A stretch of 64,000 nucleotides of DNA, taken from the NCBI RefSeq assembly GCF_003628445.1, contig NZ_RBZO01000005.1, positions 1 through 64,000 of the forward strand, given 5' to 3'. This DNA is from Oceanobacillus bengalensis. Its GTDB lineage: Bacteria > Bacillota > Bacilli > Bacillales > Amphibacillaceae. Under the pieces are notes generated by a model. It ran no database searches and had not been told where the DNA came from. It worked only from the letters and a program-made list of their open reading frames with translations. This document shows positions 38,524-47,141 of the stretch, one piece after another (position 1 is the stretch's first letter; every line of letters starts with the position of its first letter). Made by a program: the position numbers and the translations under genes.

Positions 38524-38616
38524 CAACTACGAAGATTACAAAGTAACAAACATTTCGAAAAGAGCCCTCTTATTATTAAAAATATATACCTATTATACCT
38601 TATTTAAGCGCGTAAA

Positions 38617-38645
38617 TAAAAAAACGGCCAGAATGACCGCTTTTC
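38617..38645 (-). terminator. Rho-independent terminator of rny
   Basis: CGGCCA and TGACCG (one G-U pair) around a short loop. On the minus strand seven T follow. Confidence 0.8.
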
Positions 38646-38646
38646 C

Positions 38647-40209
38647 TTATTTCGCATATTCAACTGCTCTTGTTTCTCTTATTACTGTAACTTTAATGTG
38701 GCCAGGGTAATCGAGGTCATTTTCTATTCGTTTCCGTATATCTCTTGCGATACGAACAGATTCTAGATCGTCAATTTCATCAGGTTTCACCATAATTCTT
38801 ATCTCACGACCTGCTTGAATAGCGAATGATTTCTCAACACCTTCAAATGACTCGGAAATTTCTTCTAATTTCTCTAATCGCTTAATATAGTTTTCCAAAG
38901 TTTCACTTCTGGCACCTGGTCTTGCAGCAGACAATGCATCAGCTGCGGCAACTAATACAGCAATAACAGAAGTAGGTTCTTCGTCTCCATGGTGAGAAGC
39001 AATTGAATTAATGACAACCTCATGTTCCTTGTATTTCATTGCAAGTTCTTTCCCTATTTCCACATGACTTCCTTCTACTTCATGATCAATTGCTTTACCA
39101 ATATCATGAAGGAGACCTGCTCTTCTAGCTAACGTTACATCTTCGCCAAGTTCAGCAGCAAGTAAACCAGAAAGATATGCAACTTCTGTTGAGTGTTTCA
39201 ATACATTTTGACCATAGCTTGTACGATATTTTAAGCGACCAAGAATTTTCACTAAATCTGGATGTAGACCGTGTACGCCAACCTCAAACGTTGTCTCTTC
39301 ACCAACTTCACGTATATACTCATCAACTTCACGTCTGGCCTTTTCTACCATTTCCTCAATTCGAGCAGGGTGAATACGACCATCTTGTACAAGTTTTTCT
39401 AAGGCCATACGTGCAATTTCCCGTCTTACTGGATCAAACCCAGATAAAACAACTGCTTCTGGAGTATCATCAATAATAAGGTCAATACCAGTCAGCGTTT
39501 CCAATGTACGGATATTACGCCCTTCTCTACCAATAATACGACCTTTCATTTCATCGTTTGGTAAGGTTACAACAGAAACGGTTGTTTCAGCAACATGGTC
39601 TGCAGCACAGCGTTGCAAGGCAAGAGATAAAAGGTTCTTCGCTTTCTTATCTGCTTCCTCTTTCGCACGATTTTCAGCTTCTTTAATCATTATAGCTGAA
39701 TCGTGTTTTACTTCTTTTTCTATTCGCTCTAAAATAATCTGTTTTGCTTGGTCTGTTGTATACCCAGAAATGCGTTCAAGCTCAGCTTGCTGCTGTTCTT
39801 TCATAGCTTCCACTTTGCTTTCCATTTCTTCAATTTGTTGTTGTTTTGTTGTTAGCGCTTGTTCTTTGTTCTCTAACAACGTCTCACGTTTGTCTAATGT
39901 TTCACTTTTTCTGTCAAGATTCTCTTCTTTTATCAACAGACGATTTTCTTGCTTTTGTATTTCCATACGACGTTCGCGCAATTCTTCTTCTGTTTCCTGA
40001 CGAAGTTTATGATTCTCATCCTTCGCCTCAAGAAGTGCCTCTTTTTTGGAGGATTCTGCATTTCGATGTGCCTCTTCAACAATTTGTTTTGCTAAAGTTT
40101 CCGCACTAGAAATTTTTGCTTCTGCAATAGATTTACGTATTAGATAACCAACAAACAATCCGACGATTAGAGCAAGCAAAATGGAGATGATTAAATAAAT
40201 AATGTCCAT
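38647..40209 (-). CDS. rny: Ribonuclease Y
   Basis: The membrane-anchored endoribonuclease that starts bulk mRNA decay in Bacillus. 520 residues: an N-terminal membrane helix (about 3-23), a long charged coiled coil (about 30-200), a KH domain ([19 protein letters not shown]) and an HD domain with [12 protein letters not shown] and ASHHGDEE. The start is ATG 40209 (MDIIYLI) behind TAGGAGGTG. The 16 additional codons upstream lack support. Confidence 0.97.
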   Translation of the reverse strand: MDIIYLIISILLALIVGLFVGYLIRKSIAEAKISSAETLAKQIVEEAHRNAESSKKEALLEAKDENHKLRQETEEELRERRMEIQKQENRLLIKEENLDRKSETLDKRETLLENKEQALTTKQQQIEEMESKVEAMKEQQQAELERISGYTTDQAKQIILERIEKEVKHDSAIMIKEAENRAKEEADKKAKNLLSLALQRCAADHVAETTVSVVTLPNDEMKGRIIGREGRNIRTLETLTGIDLIIDDTPEAVVLSGFDPVRREIARMALEKLVQDGRIHPARIEEMVEKARREVDEYIREVGEETTFEVGVHGLHPDLVKILGRLKYRTSYGQNVLKHSTEVAYLSGLLAAELGEDVTLARRAGLLHDIGKAIDHEVEGSHVEIGKELAMKYKEHEVVINSIASHHGDEEPTSVIAVLVAAADALSAARPGARSETLENYIKRLEKLEEISESFEGVEKSFAIQAGREIRIMVKPDEIDDLESVRIARDIRKRIENDLDYPGHIKVTVIRETRAVEYAK

Positions 40210-40371
40210 GATTTCACCTCCTATTGCTATAAAGTTGTACATTCTTATTGTCGGCATGTAACATTTTAAAGTGCATAATCAACAATTATTCTTATAAAAA
40301 TTATAAAATTATACATTTCAATTGTAATTGTCATTATTACAAATGTCAAGAATACGTCACAAGATGCACAT

Positions 40372-40399
40372 AAAAAAACCCTTATGAAAACATAAGGGA
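40372..40399 (-). terminator. Rho-independent terminator of recA
   Basis: CCCTTATG and CATAAGGG stem with a run of seven T on the minus strand. Confidence 0.9.
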
Positions 40400-40408
40400 T
40401 TTAACCTA

Positions 40409-41449
40409 TTACATATCTAAGCTTTCTTGCACAACATCTTTATCTTCTTCTATAACATGTTCGCCGTCCAAATTATAATGATCACGAATCTTCTTATGGA
40501 TTTCATTCATTATATCAAGATTTTCTTTTAAAAATATTTTCGAATTCTCGCGACCTTGTCCAAGTCTTTCACCATTATAAGAATACCAAGCACCGCTTTT
40601 TTCTACAATATCAAGTTCCGCTCCGATATCAAGTATTTCACCTTCTATAGAGACACCTTTACCATACATAATATCAACTTCCGCTTGTTTAAATGGTGGT
40701 GCTACTTTGTTTTTAACAACTTTAATTCTAGCCTTGCTACCAACAACTTCATTACCTTGTTTTAATTGTTCTGCCCTGCGTACTTCTAGTCTTACAGATG
40801 CATAGAATTTAAGTGCACGACCACCAGTTGTTGTTTCAGGGTTTCCGAACATAACACCAATTTTTTCACGAACCTGGTTAATGAAAATAGCAGTAGAATG
40901 TGACTTATTAATTGCACCTGATAACTTTCTTAAAGCCTGTGACATAAGACGTGCTTGAAGGCCCATATGGGAATCACCCATTTCCCCCTCAATCTCTGCT
41001 TTTGGAACCAATGCTGCCACTGAATCGACAACAATGATATCTACAGCACCACTACGAACAAGTGCCTCCGTAATTTCTAATGCCTGCTCACCTGTATCTG
41101 GCTGGGATAGTAATAATTCGTCAATATTAACGCCCAATGCTCTTGCATAAATTGGATCAAGGGCATGCTCAGCATCGATGAAAGCTGCTTGTCCACCTTT
41201 CTTTTGTGCTTCAGCAATTGCATGAAGTGCAACGGTTGTTTTACCTGATGATTCCGGACCATATATTTCTATAACTCTACCTTTAGGATACCCACCAATA
41301 CCTAATGCAACGTCCAATGCTAGTGAACCACTTGATATCGTATCGATTTTTTGTTGTTCATTTTCACCTAGTTTCATGATGGAACCTTTACCAAATTGCT
41401 TCTCTATTTGCCTCAAAGCCATATCCAATGCTTGTTTTCTATCGCTCAA
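40409..41449 (-). CDS. recA: Recombinase RecA
   Basis: A DNA strand-exchange ATPase and LexA co-protease. 346 residues, standard length. Walker A is [12 protein letters not shown], Walker [12 protein letters not shown], the L2/Gln switch region [22 protein letters not shown], and an acidic C-terminal tail. It starts at TTG 41449, eight bases after AAGGAGG. It is monocistronic, with an SOS-type box upstream. Confidence 0.98.
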   Translation of the reverse strand: MSDRKQALDMALRQIEKQFGKGSIMKLGENEQQKIDTISSGSLALDVALGIGGYPKGRVIEIYGPESSGKTTVALHAIAEAQKKGGQAAFIDAEHALDPIYARALGVNIDELLLSQPDTGEQALEITEALVRSGAVDIIVVDSVAALVPKAEIEGEMGDSHMGLQARLMSQALRKLSGAINKSHSTAIFINQVREKIGVMFGNPETTTGGRALKFYASVRLEVRRAEQLKQGNEVVGSKARIKVVKNKVAPPFKQAEVDIMYGKGVSIEGEILDIGAELDIVEKSGAWYSYNGERLGQGRENSKIFLKENLDIMNEIHKKIRDHYNLDGEHVIEEDKDVVQESLDM

Positions 41450-41479
41450 ATCTGACTACCTCCTTAATTAACTACTTCC

Positions 41480-41530
41480 ATCATACAATGTTTTCTCCTA
41501 TTTGCCAAGTAAAAGTCGAATAGATGTTCT
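41480..41530 (-). promoter_or_regulatory. recA promoter with SOS box
   Basis: -35 TTGGCA (complement of 41503-41508) and -10 TATGAT (complement of 41480-41485), 17-bp spacer. A LexA-like box, AGAACATCTATTCG on the minus strand (41517-41530), lies nine bases upstream of the -35. It departs from the consensus at several positions. Confidence 0.65.
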
Positions 41531-41617
41531 TATGTTTTGGAAAGAAAAAATCGTTAAAAATCTAATTTCACATATATAAATATCTATCAAATATAACATT
41601 CTACTAAAAAAAGAGCG

Positions 41618-42874
41618 TTATTTTATCGTTTTTAGGTATTTAAAAATAATTTCTAAACCTTTTAAAGTTGCTCTGCCTCTTACTGTGTTACGATCGCCAA
41701 AGAAATGAAACTCCTGTACATTATGATACCCATCATTAGTAGATACACCAATATAAACCGTACCAACCGACTTTCCTTCTACTTCCTCTGGTCCAGCAAC
41801 ACCAGTGAAACTAATCCCTATCGTTGAATCTAGCTTTTTACGAACATTATTTGCCATTTCTAAAGCACATTCTTCACTTACAGTTCCATGCGCACGAATG
41901 GTTTTACTAGAAACACCTAATACTTCTTCTTTCACTTTCACATCATAACAGACAATTCCACCACGAGAAACGGAGGAAGCACCACTTTCTGAAATAAGTT
42001 TATCCATAAACATGCCACCAGTTAAACTTTCCGCAGCCGCTATCTTCATCTTCTTCTTATTTAATAATGATATAACCTGTTGCCCTAGTGTTTGCTCATC
42101 TATACCAAATAAGTGCTCTCCAACACGTTCCATGATTTGCTGTTTCGTTTGTACTAATAACGCGTTTGCTTTTTCCTCCGATTTCTCTTTTGCAGTTAAT
42201 CGAATCACCACTCCATCATTTTGAGCTAACGGTGCAATCGTTGGATTACTTTGCGCCTGAATAATATCACTAATTTCATGCTCAAGCTGTGATTCACCAA
42301 TACCGATGAACTTCAAGACGAGTGATTTTATAATTTCTTCGCTACCTGTGTGTTTCCCGAGAAATGGTAATACACTGTCTGTTACAAGTTGTTTCATTTC
42401 CCTTGGGACACCTGGTAAGAAAATCCACACTTTTTCTTCATAAAGAACGATCATTCCTGGTGCCATTCCAACTTTATTGTCGAGCACACTGCACCCTTTA
42501 AATACACGAGCCTGTTTTCGGTTATTCGGTGTCATGGCTGATTTTTGCTTTTTAAAATAGCTTTCAATCTTATTTATTGACGGTATATGTTCTTCCATCT
42601 CTAGATTACTCATATTCCTGAATGCTTCTCGAGTGAGATCGTCATCAGTCGGGCCAAGTCCTCCAGTAACAATAACAATATCCGAACGAATTTGTGCGTC
42701 TCTGAATGCATCCTCTACACGCTGCAGGTTATCTCCAACAACAACATGCTTATATACATTAATACCAAGTAAAGCAAGCTTTTCTGAAAGCCATTGTGCA
42801 TTTGTATTTGCTATTTGCCCTAACAACAACTCTGTCCCAACACCAATAATTTCTGCTTTAAATTGTTTTGTCAT
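41618..42874 (-). CDS. cinA: Competence-damage inducible protein CinA
   Basis: 418 residues with two domains: an N-terminal MoCF-like domain (ADP-ribose pyrophosphatase type; TGGLGPTDDDLTREAF) and a C-terminal CinA/PncC domain (AAAESLTGGMFMDKL, ISFTGVAGPEE) related to nicotinamide-nucleotide amidase. The start codon is ATG 42874, which overlaps the pgsA stop as ATGA; AGGGA lies nine bases upstream. The pgsA-cinA-recA order is conserved in Bacillus. Confidence 0.95.
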   Translation of the reverse strand: MTKQFKAEIIGVGTELLLGQIANTNAQWLSEKLALLGINVYKHVVVGDNLQRVEDAFRDAQIRSDIVIVTGGLGPTDDDLTREAFRNMSNLEMEEHIPSINKIESYFKKQKSAMTPNNRKQARVFKGCSVLDNKVGMAPGMIVLYEEKVWIFLPGVPREMKQLVTDSVLPFLGKHTGSEEIIKSLVLKFIGIGESQLEHEISDIIQAQSNPTIAPLAQNDGVVIRLTAKEKSEEKANALLVQTKQQIMERVGEHLFGIDEQTLGQQVISLLNKKKMKIAAAESLTGGMFMDKLISESGASSVSRGGIVCYDVKVKEEVLGVSSKTIRAHGTVSEECALEMANNVRKKLDSTIGISFTGVAGPEEVEGKSVGTVYIGVSTNDGYHNVQEFHFFGDRNTVRGRATLKGLEIIFKYLKTIK

Positions 42875-43449
42875 TTGGAATCCCTCATTACATGCCAATT
42901 TTTAACAAAATAATCAATACCAGATAGAACGGTGAAGAATAATGCAATATACAACATTACTGTTCCAAAAGGAAACCCTATATATGAAAATGGAAAATTA
43001 TGTAATAGTAATACAGCGATGGCTACCATTTGCGTAGCAGTTTTGATTTTCCCCATCTTCCCAGCTGCAAGGACAATCCCTTCTCCAGCAGCTACTAAGC
43101 GTAAACCAGTAATTGCAAACTCTCTACTAATGATAATAATAACAACCCATGCAGGAGCAAGCTCTAATTCCACGAATAAAATCAGTGCAGCTGATACGAG
43201 TAATTTATCTGCTAGTGGGTCTAAGAACTTCCCTAAGTTTGTAACAAGATTATGTTTTCTTGCAATGTATCCGTCAATCCAATCAGTGGAAGCCGCAACA
43301 ATAAATAATAGAGCAGCAGCAAAATGGGATACTGGTAGCGTATTTTCTCCAATATTCCATTCTCCCCATTCAAATGGGACACTTAATAAAATAATAAATA
43401 TTGGAATTAAAAAAATTCTTGATAGCGTAAGTTTATTTGGTAAATTCAT
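42871..43449 (-). CDS. pgsA: CDP-diacylglycerol-glycerol-3-phosphate 3-phosphatidyltransferase
   Basis: Makes phosphatidylglycerol phosphate, the committed step to anionic phospholipids. A 192-residue integral membrane protein. The CDP-alcohol phosphotransferase motif D-x2-DG-x2-AR-x8-G-x3-D-x3-D is visible in DWIDGYIARKHN followed by LGKFLDPLADK. Three or four further membrane helices follow. It is translationally coupled to cinA. Confidence 0.96.
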   Translation of the reverse strand: MNLPNKLTLSRIFLIPIFIILLSVPFEWGEWNIGENTLPVSHFAAALLFIVAASTDWIDGYIARKHNLVTNLGKFLDPLADKLLVSAALILFVELELAPAWVVIIIISREFAITGLRLVAAGEGIVLAAGKMGKIKTATQMVAIAVLLLHNFPFSYIGFPFGTVMLYIALFFTVLSGIDYFVKNWHVMRDSK

Positions 43450-43553
43450 TGTAACATTTTCCTCCTGTTTTTAAATCTGTGGCTGTTTTCCCAAAGGTTT
43501 GTTGCTTTTACTTAAATAAAAAGCTGTGACGTAAAATATAACTGCGACATAAT

Positions 43554-43882
43554 TTGTATAAAGTGTTGATTTCTTTAATTCAGTATAGTGAGAAGTACGT
43601 CGTTCCGGAAACACACTCCGCAGGCGGCTGGTGAGCCTCCCGTAGGAGTCTTCGTGTGTTTCCTCCACTACATATTGCTCTCTACTCAAATAATGTCATA
43701 GTTTAGCACTGATAAAATAGTTGATTGGAGTGGAGGGCAGTCGACTCCTGCGGGAAAAGCACGTGCCTGAAGACCCCGCAGTGAGCGGTCTTTGCTCGCG
43801 AGGAGGGCTGAAGCCGTGCCCGCGGAAAGCGTACTGCCCGTAGCGGAAATCAACAAAGCACTTACGCAGAAGTTTATATCAA
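43554..43882. repeat. Composite structured repeat, copy E (inverted)
   Basis: Opposite orientation to copies B, D and F. The left part is a shortened type 2 module with stem GGAAACACAC (43607-43616)/GTGTGTTTCC (43654-43663); its core was lost between two GGAGG repeats. The right part is a complete type 1 module with stems TTGATT (43721-43726)/AATCAA (43848-43853) and GGGCAGT (43735-43741)/ACTGCCC (43833-43839). It lies between rodZ and pgsA. Confidence 0.83.
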
Positions 43883-43926
43883 TAGCAACGTATATACAAA
43901 AAATGTCTAATCTTCTCACCTAAGTT

Positions 43927-43951
43927 AACCCTTCCCTAATAGGGAAGGGTT
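43927..43951. terminator. Hairpin after rodZ
   Basis: AACCCTTCCCTA and TAGGGAAGGGTT form a perfect 12-bp stem just after the rodZ stop codon. The T-rich side is on the plus strand, so termination of rodZ would rely on the stem. A similar hairpin follows ylzJ. Confidence 0.6.
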
Positions 43952-43961
43952 TGTACTTTAT

Positions 43962-44879
43962 TTATTCAGTTTCGTTATTTATATTAACCCACAGCCTTTG
44001 ATGTACATTACTTATATCGACTGGATATTCTAATTCAACCCCATTTATAGATATCTTTAATGCGGGTGCATTTCCAACATTAAAGAAAATGCGATCGGTA
44101 TCACTCATATCAATCTCATGTGGTGAAGTGTTTTCATCAAAGTTCGCACTATAAAATGATTTCCCATCCGCATCTGTTACATCAAGCCATGTATTTCCTT
44201 CAGCAGATTCTAACAATACAATAACTTCTTCCCCAGTATTGTTTAACTCAAGGGTAGATTCCGGGGTTGAACCTGTACCTTCTTCTACGACAACAAATTC
44301 TGCTTGAGGACCTTCTTCCTCTTCAGGCTCTTCTTCTACAGGTTCTTCTGTTTCCGTAGTTTCCCCTGTTTCGTCCTCGTTATTTTCCGTATTATCATTA
44401 TCTTCGCTTGCCACATCGTTCGGATTATTTATAATCACTTCCGTGTTCTTTTGATCTGTTTCTGTACCTGAGCCATTATCAGAACCATCTTCTTTTATAA
44501 AAAACCAAAGCACAAGAATAATACCAATAATTAATAATACAACAATAATTGTTGGAAAGATCGAAAAAAAGCTAGAGCTTTTCTCTAAATTACTATCCTT
44601 TTTCGTTCTTTGCATTCTGCTATACTGAACAGTACTGTCCTCTTCTGTTTTCGGAATTTCCTCTTTATGTTCTTCCAATAACTCGCTAGGATCTAATCCT
44701 ACAGCATTTGCATATTCCTTAATAAAGGCCCTAGCATAGAATTTACCTGGTAGAATTTCAAGCTTTCCTTCCTCAATAGCAGCTAAATAGCGTTTTTGAA
44801 TTTTCGTTATTTCTTGTAATTCTTCTAAGGATAGGCCTTTCGAGACTCTTTCCTCTTTCAACCTTGCCCCTATATCCAT
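43962..44879 (-). CDS. rodZ: RodZ-like cell-shape protein YmfM
   Basis: 305 residues. A cytoplasmic helix-turn-helix domain (residues 1-70: GARLKEERVSKGLSLEELQEITKIQKRYLAAIEEG), as in RodZ, which links MreB to the membrane. One membrane helix near residues 107-127 (FPTIIVVLLIIGIILVLWFF). A very acidic Glu/Asn/Thr linker (about 130-195), then the external DUF4115-type beta domain. The acidic linker fits a salt-adapted surface. It lies between pgsA and ymfK as in B. subtilis. Confidence 0.92.
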   Translation of the reverse strand: MDIGARLKEERVSKGLSLEELQEITKIQKRYLAAIEEGKLEILPGKFYARAFIKEYANAVGLDPSELLEEHKEEIPKTEEDSTVQYSRMQRTKKDSNLEKSSSFFSIFPTIIVVLLIIGIILVLWFFIKEDGSDNGSGTETDQKNTEVIINNPNDVASEDNDNTENNEDETGETTETEEPVEEEPEEEEGPQAEFVVVEEGTGSTPESTLELNNTGEEVIVLLESAEGNTWLDVTDADGKSFYSANFDENTSPHEIDMSDTDRIFFNVGNAPALKISINGVELEYPVDISNVHQRLWVNINNETE

Positions 44880-44897
44880 AATAAAACACCTTCCGTT

Positions 44898-45689
44898 TTA
44901 GAAATCAAACATAGAAAAACCATTTCCTTCATTAAACTGTTGTTTTTCAATTGTTTCATACGTGATTTCTTCATCTTCATGACTACGTATTTCAATAATA
45001 TAATCAAAATCAGAAAGATTATATTCTGTTGTGCGAACAAATATATCTGGATGCTCGACCACTTTTACTGCCGGTACTTGCATAATCTCTCGAATCAATT
45101 GCCAATGTTTTTCATTCGCCCTTCTCGTTGAGACAATACCGTCAATAATGAATATGTTGTCCGTATTATACTCACCTTCAATTAAATTGTTTCGAACTGT
45201 TTGTTTTAGCATCGTGCTTGAAACGAATAACCATTTTTTATTAGCACAAACACTTGCAGCAACAACCGATTCCGTCTTTCCTACACGTGGCATACCACGG
45301 ATTCCAATCAATTTATGCCCTTCCTGCTTGTACAGTTCAGCCATAAAATCGACCAATAATCCCAATTCATCTCGCACAAAACGAAATGTTTTTCGATCAT
45401 CCACATCGGAATGAATATACTTTCCGTGGCGTACAGCAAGCTTATCTCTTAATTTAGGCTTACGTAATTTTGTTACATTTATTGTATCCATTGTTCCTAA
45501 AATGGTTTTTAATCGCATTATACTTTCGTCAAATTCAGATAGAAGCAGCATTCCTCTTCTCGAGTTTTCGACACCATTGATTGATATAATGTTAATGGAT
45601 AACATACCTAATAACGAAGAAATGTCACCTAATAAACCAGGACGATTTGTTTGGATTTCATATTCAAGATACCATTCTGTTTTTTCCAT
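44898..45689 (-). CDS. ymfK: DUF3388 protein YmfK with ACT-like and P-loop regions
   Basis: 263 residues. The first roughly 75 residues look like an ACT domain (WYLEYEIQTNRPGLLGDISSLLGMLSINIISI). A later GIRGMPRVGKTES fits a Walker A pattern (G-x4-GKT) and is followed by strand-rich sequence. The family is known as DUF3388; no function is established. The start is ATG 45689 (MEKTEW), six bases after AAAGGGGCGG. It follows a repeat-like sequence and precedes rodZ by 18 bases. Confidence 0.87.
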   Translation of the reverse strand: MEKTEWYLEYEIQTNRPGLLGDISSLLGMLSINIISINGVENSRRGMLLLSEFDESIMRLKTILGTMDTINVTKLRKPKLRDKLAVRHGKYIHSDVDDRKTFRFVRDELGLLVDFMAELYKQEGHKLIGIRGMPRVGKTESVVAASVCANKKWLFVSSTMLKQTVRNNLIEGEYNTDNIFIIDGIVSTRRANEKHWQLIREIMQVPAVKVVEHPDIFVRTTEYNLSDFDYIIEIRSHEDEEITYETIEKQQFNEGNGFSMFDF

Positions 45690-45705
45690 TATCATCCGCC
45701 CCTTT

Positions 45706-45858
45706 ATCGTCCAGCTCCAGCACCCATGCTGTTCGCGACTTCTCCCTCTCCACCCTGCGATAGCAGTTCGACACAGTCGTACTTCCTTAAACGCTACGCT
45801 CGTGCGTATTTCCTTTGTCTTCTACGGGGTTTGTTCGTTCGTCACTAAACGGCACTTC
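45706..45858. repeat. Probable intergenic repeat of a third kind
   Basis: About 150 bases, GC-richer than the surroundings, directly upstream of ymfK, starting ATCGTCCAGCTCCAG. I recall similar CGTCCAGCTCCAG sequences scattered in other Bacillaceae. There is only one copy in this window, so the repeat status is from memory, not shown here. Reading frames through it look unconvincing. Confidence 0.4.
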
Positions 45859-46024
45859 CACTTTTGGTATACTTATCTAATAGTAACCAAACGAATAATG
45901 AATTGCAATATATACTTCTATGATAAATGATTTTACACAAAGTGGAAAGCGTAAGATGAAAATTTTACCAACCAATTTTAATACTATCTTTCACCTGAAA
46001 ATTCATTTAATTATGTATAAGTAT
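45859..46024. other. AT-rich gap without recognised feature
   Basis: Sequence between the probable repeat and the ymfJ terminator. No gene, and no clear promoter or repeat seen. Confidence 0.5.
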
Positions 46025-46062
46025 GAAAAGAAGCTGTACTCGTGAGAGTATACAGCTTCTTC
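46025..46062 (-). terminator. Rho-independent terminator of ymfJ
   Basis: GAAGCTGTA and TACAGCTTC stem around a 12-base loop; TTTTC follows on the minus strand. Confidence 0.82.
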
Positions 46063-46075
46063 GAAAAATCACTTA

Positions 46076-46333
46076 TTAAGCATTTCCTTGATTTTGAACA
46101 AGTTTTACCATTGTACTAGCAATAGCTTGTTGTTCTTGTTCTGAAGCAGCATTCCAAAGTTCTTTTAGAACCGCTTCTTCTTTATTTTTCGCGTCAACAT
46201 TCTGCGCTAAGTAATCTCCTACTTCTGCAGCAACACTTGTTATCGTTTGTTGATCCATTCCTTGTGCTTCGGCCTGCTGTAAGCGATTGGATAAGAAACC
46301 TTTCCATGTGTCAAAGTTATCAAGAACTGACAT
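46076..46333 (-). CDS. ymfJ: DUF3243 protein YmfJ
   Basis: An 85-residue soluble helical protein (MSVLDNFDTWKGFLSNRLQQAEAQGM, NKEEAVLKELWNAASEQEQQAIASTMVKLVQ) of the YmfJ/DUF3243 family. The function is unknown. It lies between ymfI and ymfK as in B. subtilis, with a ribosome site AAGGAGG and its own terminator. Confidence 0.9.
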   Translation of the reverse strand: MSVLDNFDTWKGFLSNRLQQAEAQGMDQQTITSVAAEVGDYLAQNVDAKNKEEAVLKELWNAASEQEQQAIASTMVKLVQNQGNA

Positions 46334-46415
46334 GATATCTGCCTCCTTGGATTTAATACAAGTATAGTATTTGATACTTTAATCCAATTATACATGCATT
46401 TTAGAAGAAGTATCC

Positions 46416-47132
46416 TTACCAACCGCCAGTAACGTTTATAATATCACCTTGAATATAATTAGAACGTTTATCCAATAAAAAGCTAGTGACATGCGCAATT
46501 TCATCCGCTGTTCCTGCACGGTTCATTGGTATTTCAGCATAAATAGCCAATTTCTCCTCTTCCGTTAAATGACTATTCATCTTTGTATCAATGTAGCCAG
46601 GACTGATTCCATTTACCGAAACACCACTTGGAGCAACTTCTTTCGCAAGTGCCTTTACAAAGCTATTCTGTGCCCCTTTTACAGAGGAATAAATGACTTC
46701 ATAACTTGCCCCAACATCACCCCAAATAGAGCTAATAAAGATAATCTTTCCAAACTTATTGTGTATCATCCCAGGAAGCATCGCTTTTGTAATCATCCAT
46801 GGTGCCTTTACATGAAGGTTTAACATTTCATCCATGACTTGTTCAGCCGTCTCTTGAAATAAACCGAAATGAGCCTTTCCACTCGCAAAGATAATTGCGT
46901 CAACTGGAAAAACGAGATGACTTATAAATTCCTTTATCTGGTTTTCCTTACTTAAATCAGCTTGAATCACACTTAGAATATTGGAATCATCCAGCTTCTC
47001 ACGTAATTTATCCAATACTGGCCTGTTTTGGTTATAATGTAGGATTAACTGGTATCCCTCGGCGGAAAGCCTTTCAGCAATGGAACAACCAATATCCCCA
47101 CTTGCACCAATAATTAATACATTCTTCCCCAT
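46416..47132 (-). CDS. ymfI: Short-chain dehydrogenase/reductase YmfI
   Basis: A 238-residue SDR protein. The nucleotide-binding Gly motif is GASGDIGCSIAERL, the active-site Ser lies in FISSIWG, and the Tyr-x3-Lys is in IYSSVKGAQNSF. It resembles FabG (3-oxoacyl-ACP reductase), and B. subtilis YmfI is annotated that way, but the substrate is not established. It follows ymfH by 9 bases in a ymfF-ymfH-ymfI run. Confidence 0.9.
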   Translation of the reverse strand: MGKNVLIIGASGDIGCSIAERLSAEGYQLILHYNQNRPVLDKLREKLDDSNILSVIQADLSKENQIKEFISHLVFPVDAIIFASGKAHFGLFQETAEQVMDEMLNLHVKAPWMITKAMLPGMIHNKFGKIIFISSIWGDVGASYEVIYSSVKGAQNSFVKALAKEVAPSGVSVNGISPGYIDTKMNSHLTEEEKLAIYAEIPMNRAGTADEIAHVTSFLLDKRSNYIQGDIINVTGGW

Positions 47133-47141
47133 TACTTTCTC

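Noticed and set aside
38079-38607. Several overlapping frames on both strands around 38.1-38.6 kb
   Set aside because: All run through composite repeat copy D. None has a good ribosome site or family similarity.
42932-43474. Long plus-strand frame opposite pgsA (180 codons)
   Set aside because: It is the antisense shadow of the clearly recognisable pgsA; codon pattern mirrors the real gene.
43471-43919. Two minus-strand frames between rodZ and pgsA
   Set aside because: They follow repeat copy E and end with it; the composition is unlike the neighbouring genes.
45502-45930. Plus-strand frame across the ymfK start
   Set aside because: Half is antisense to ymfK and half runs through the probable repeat; no supporting motif.
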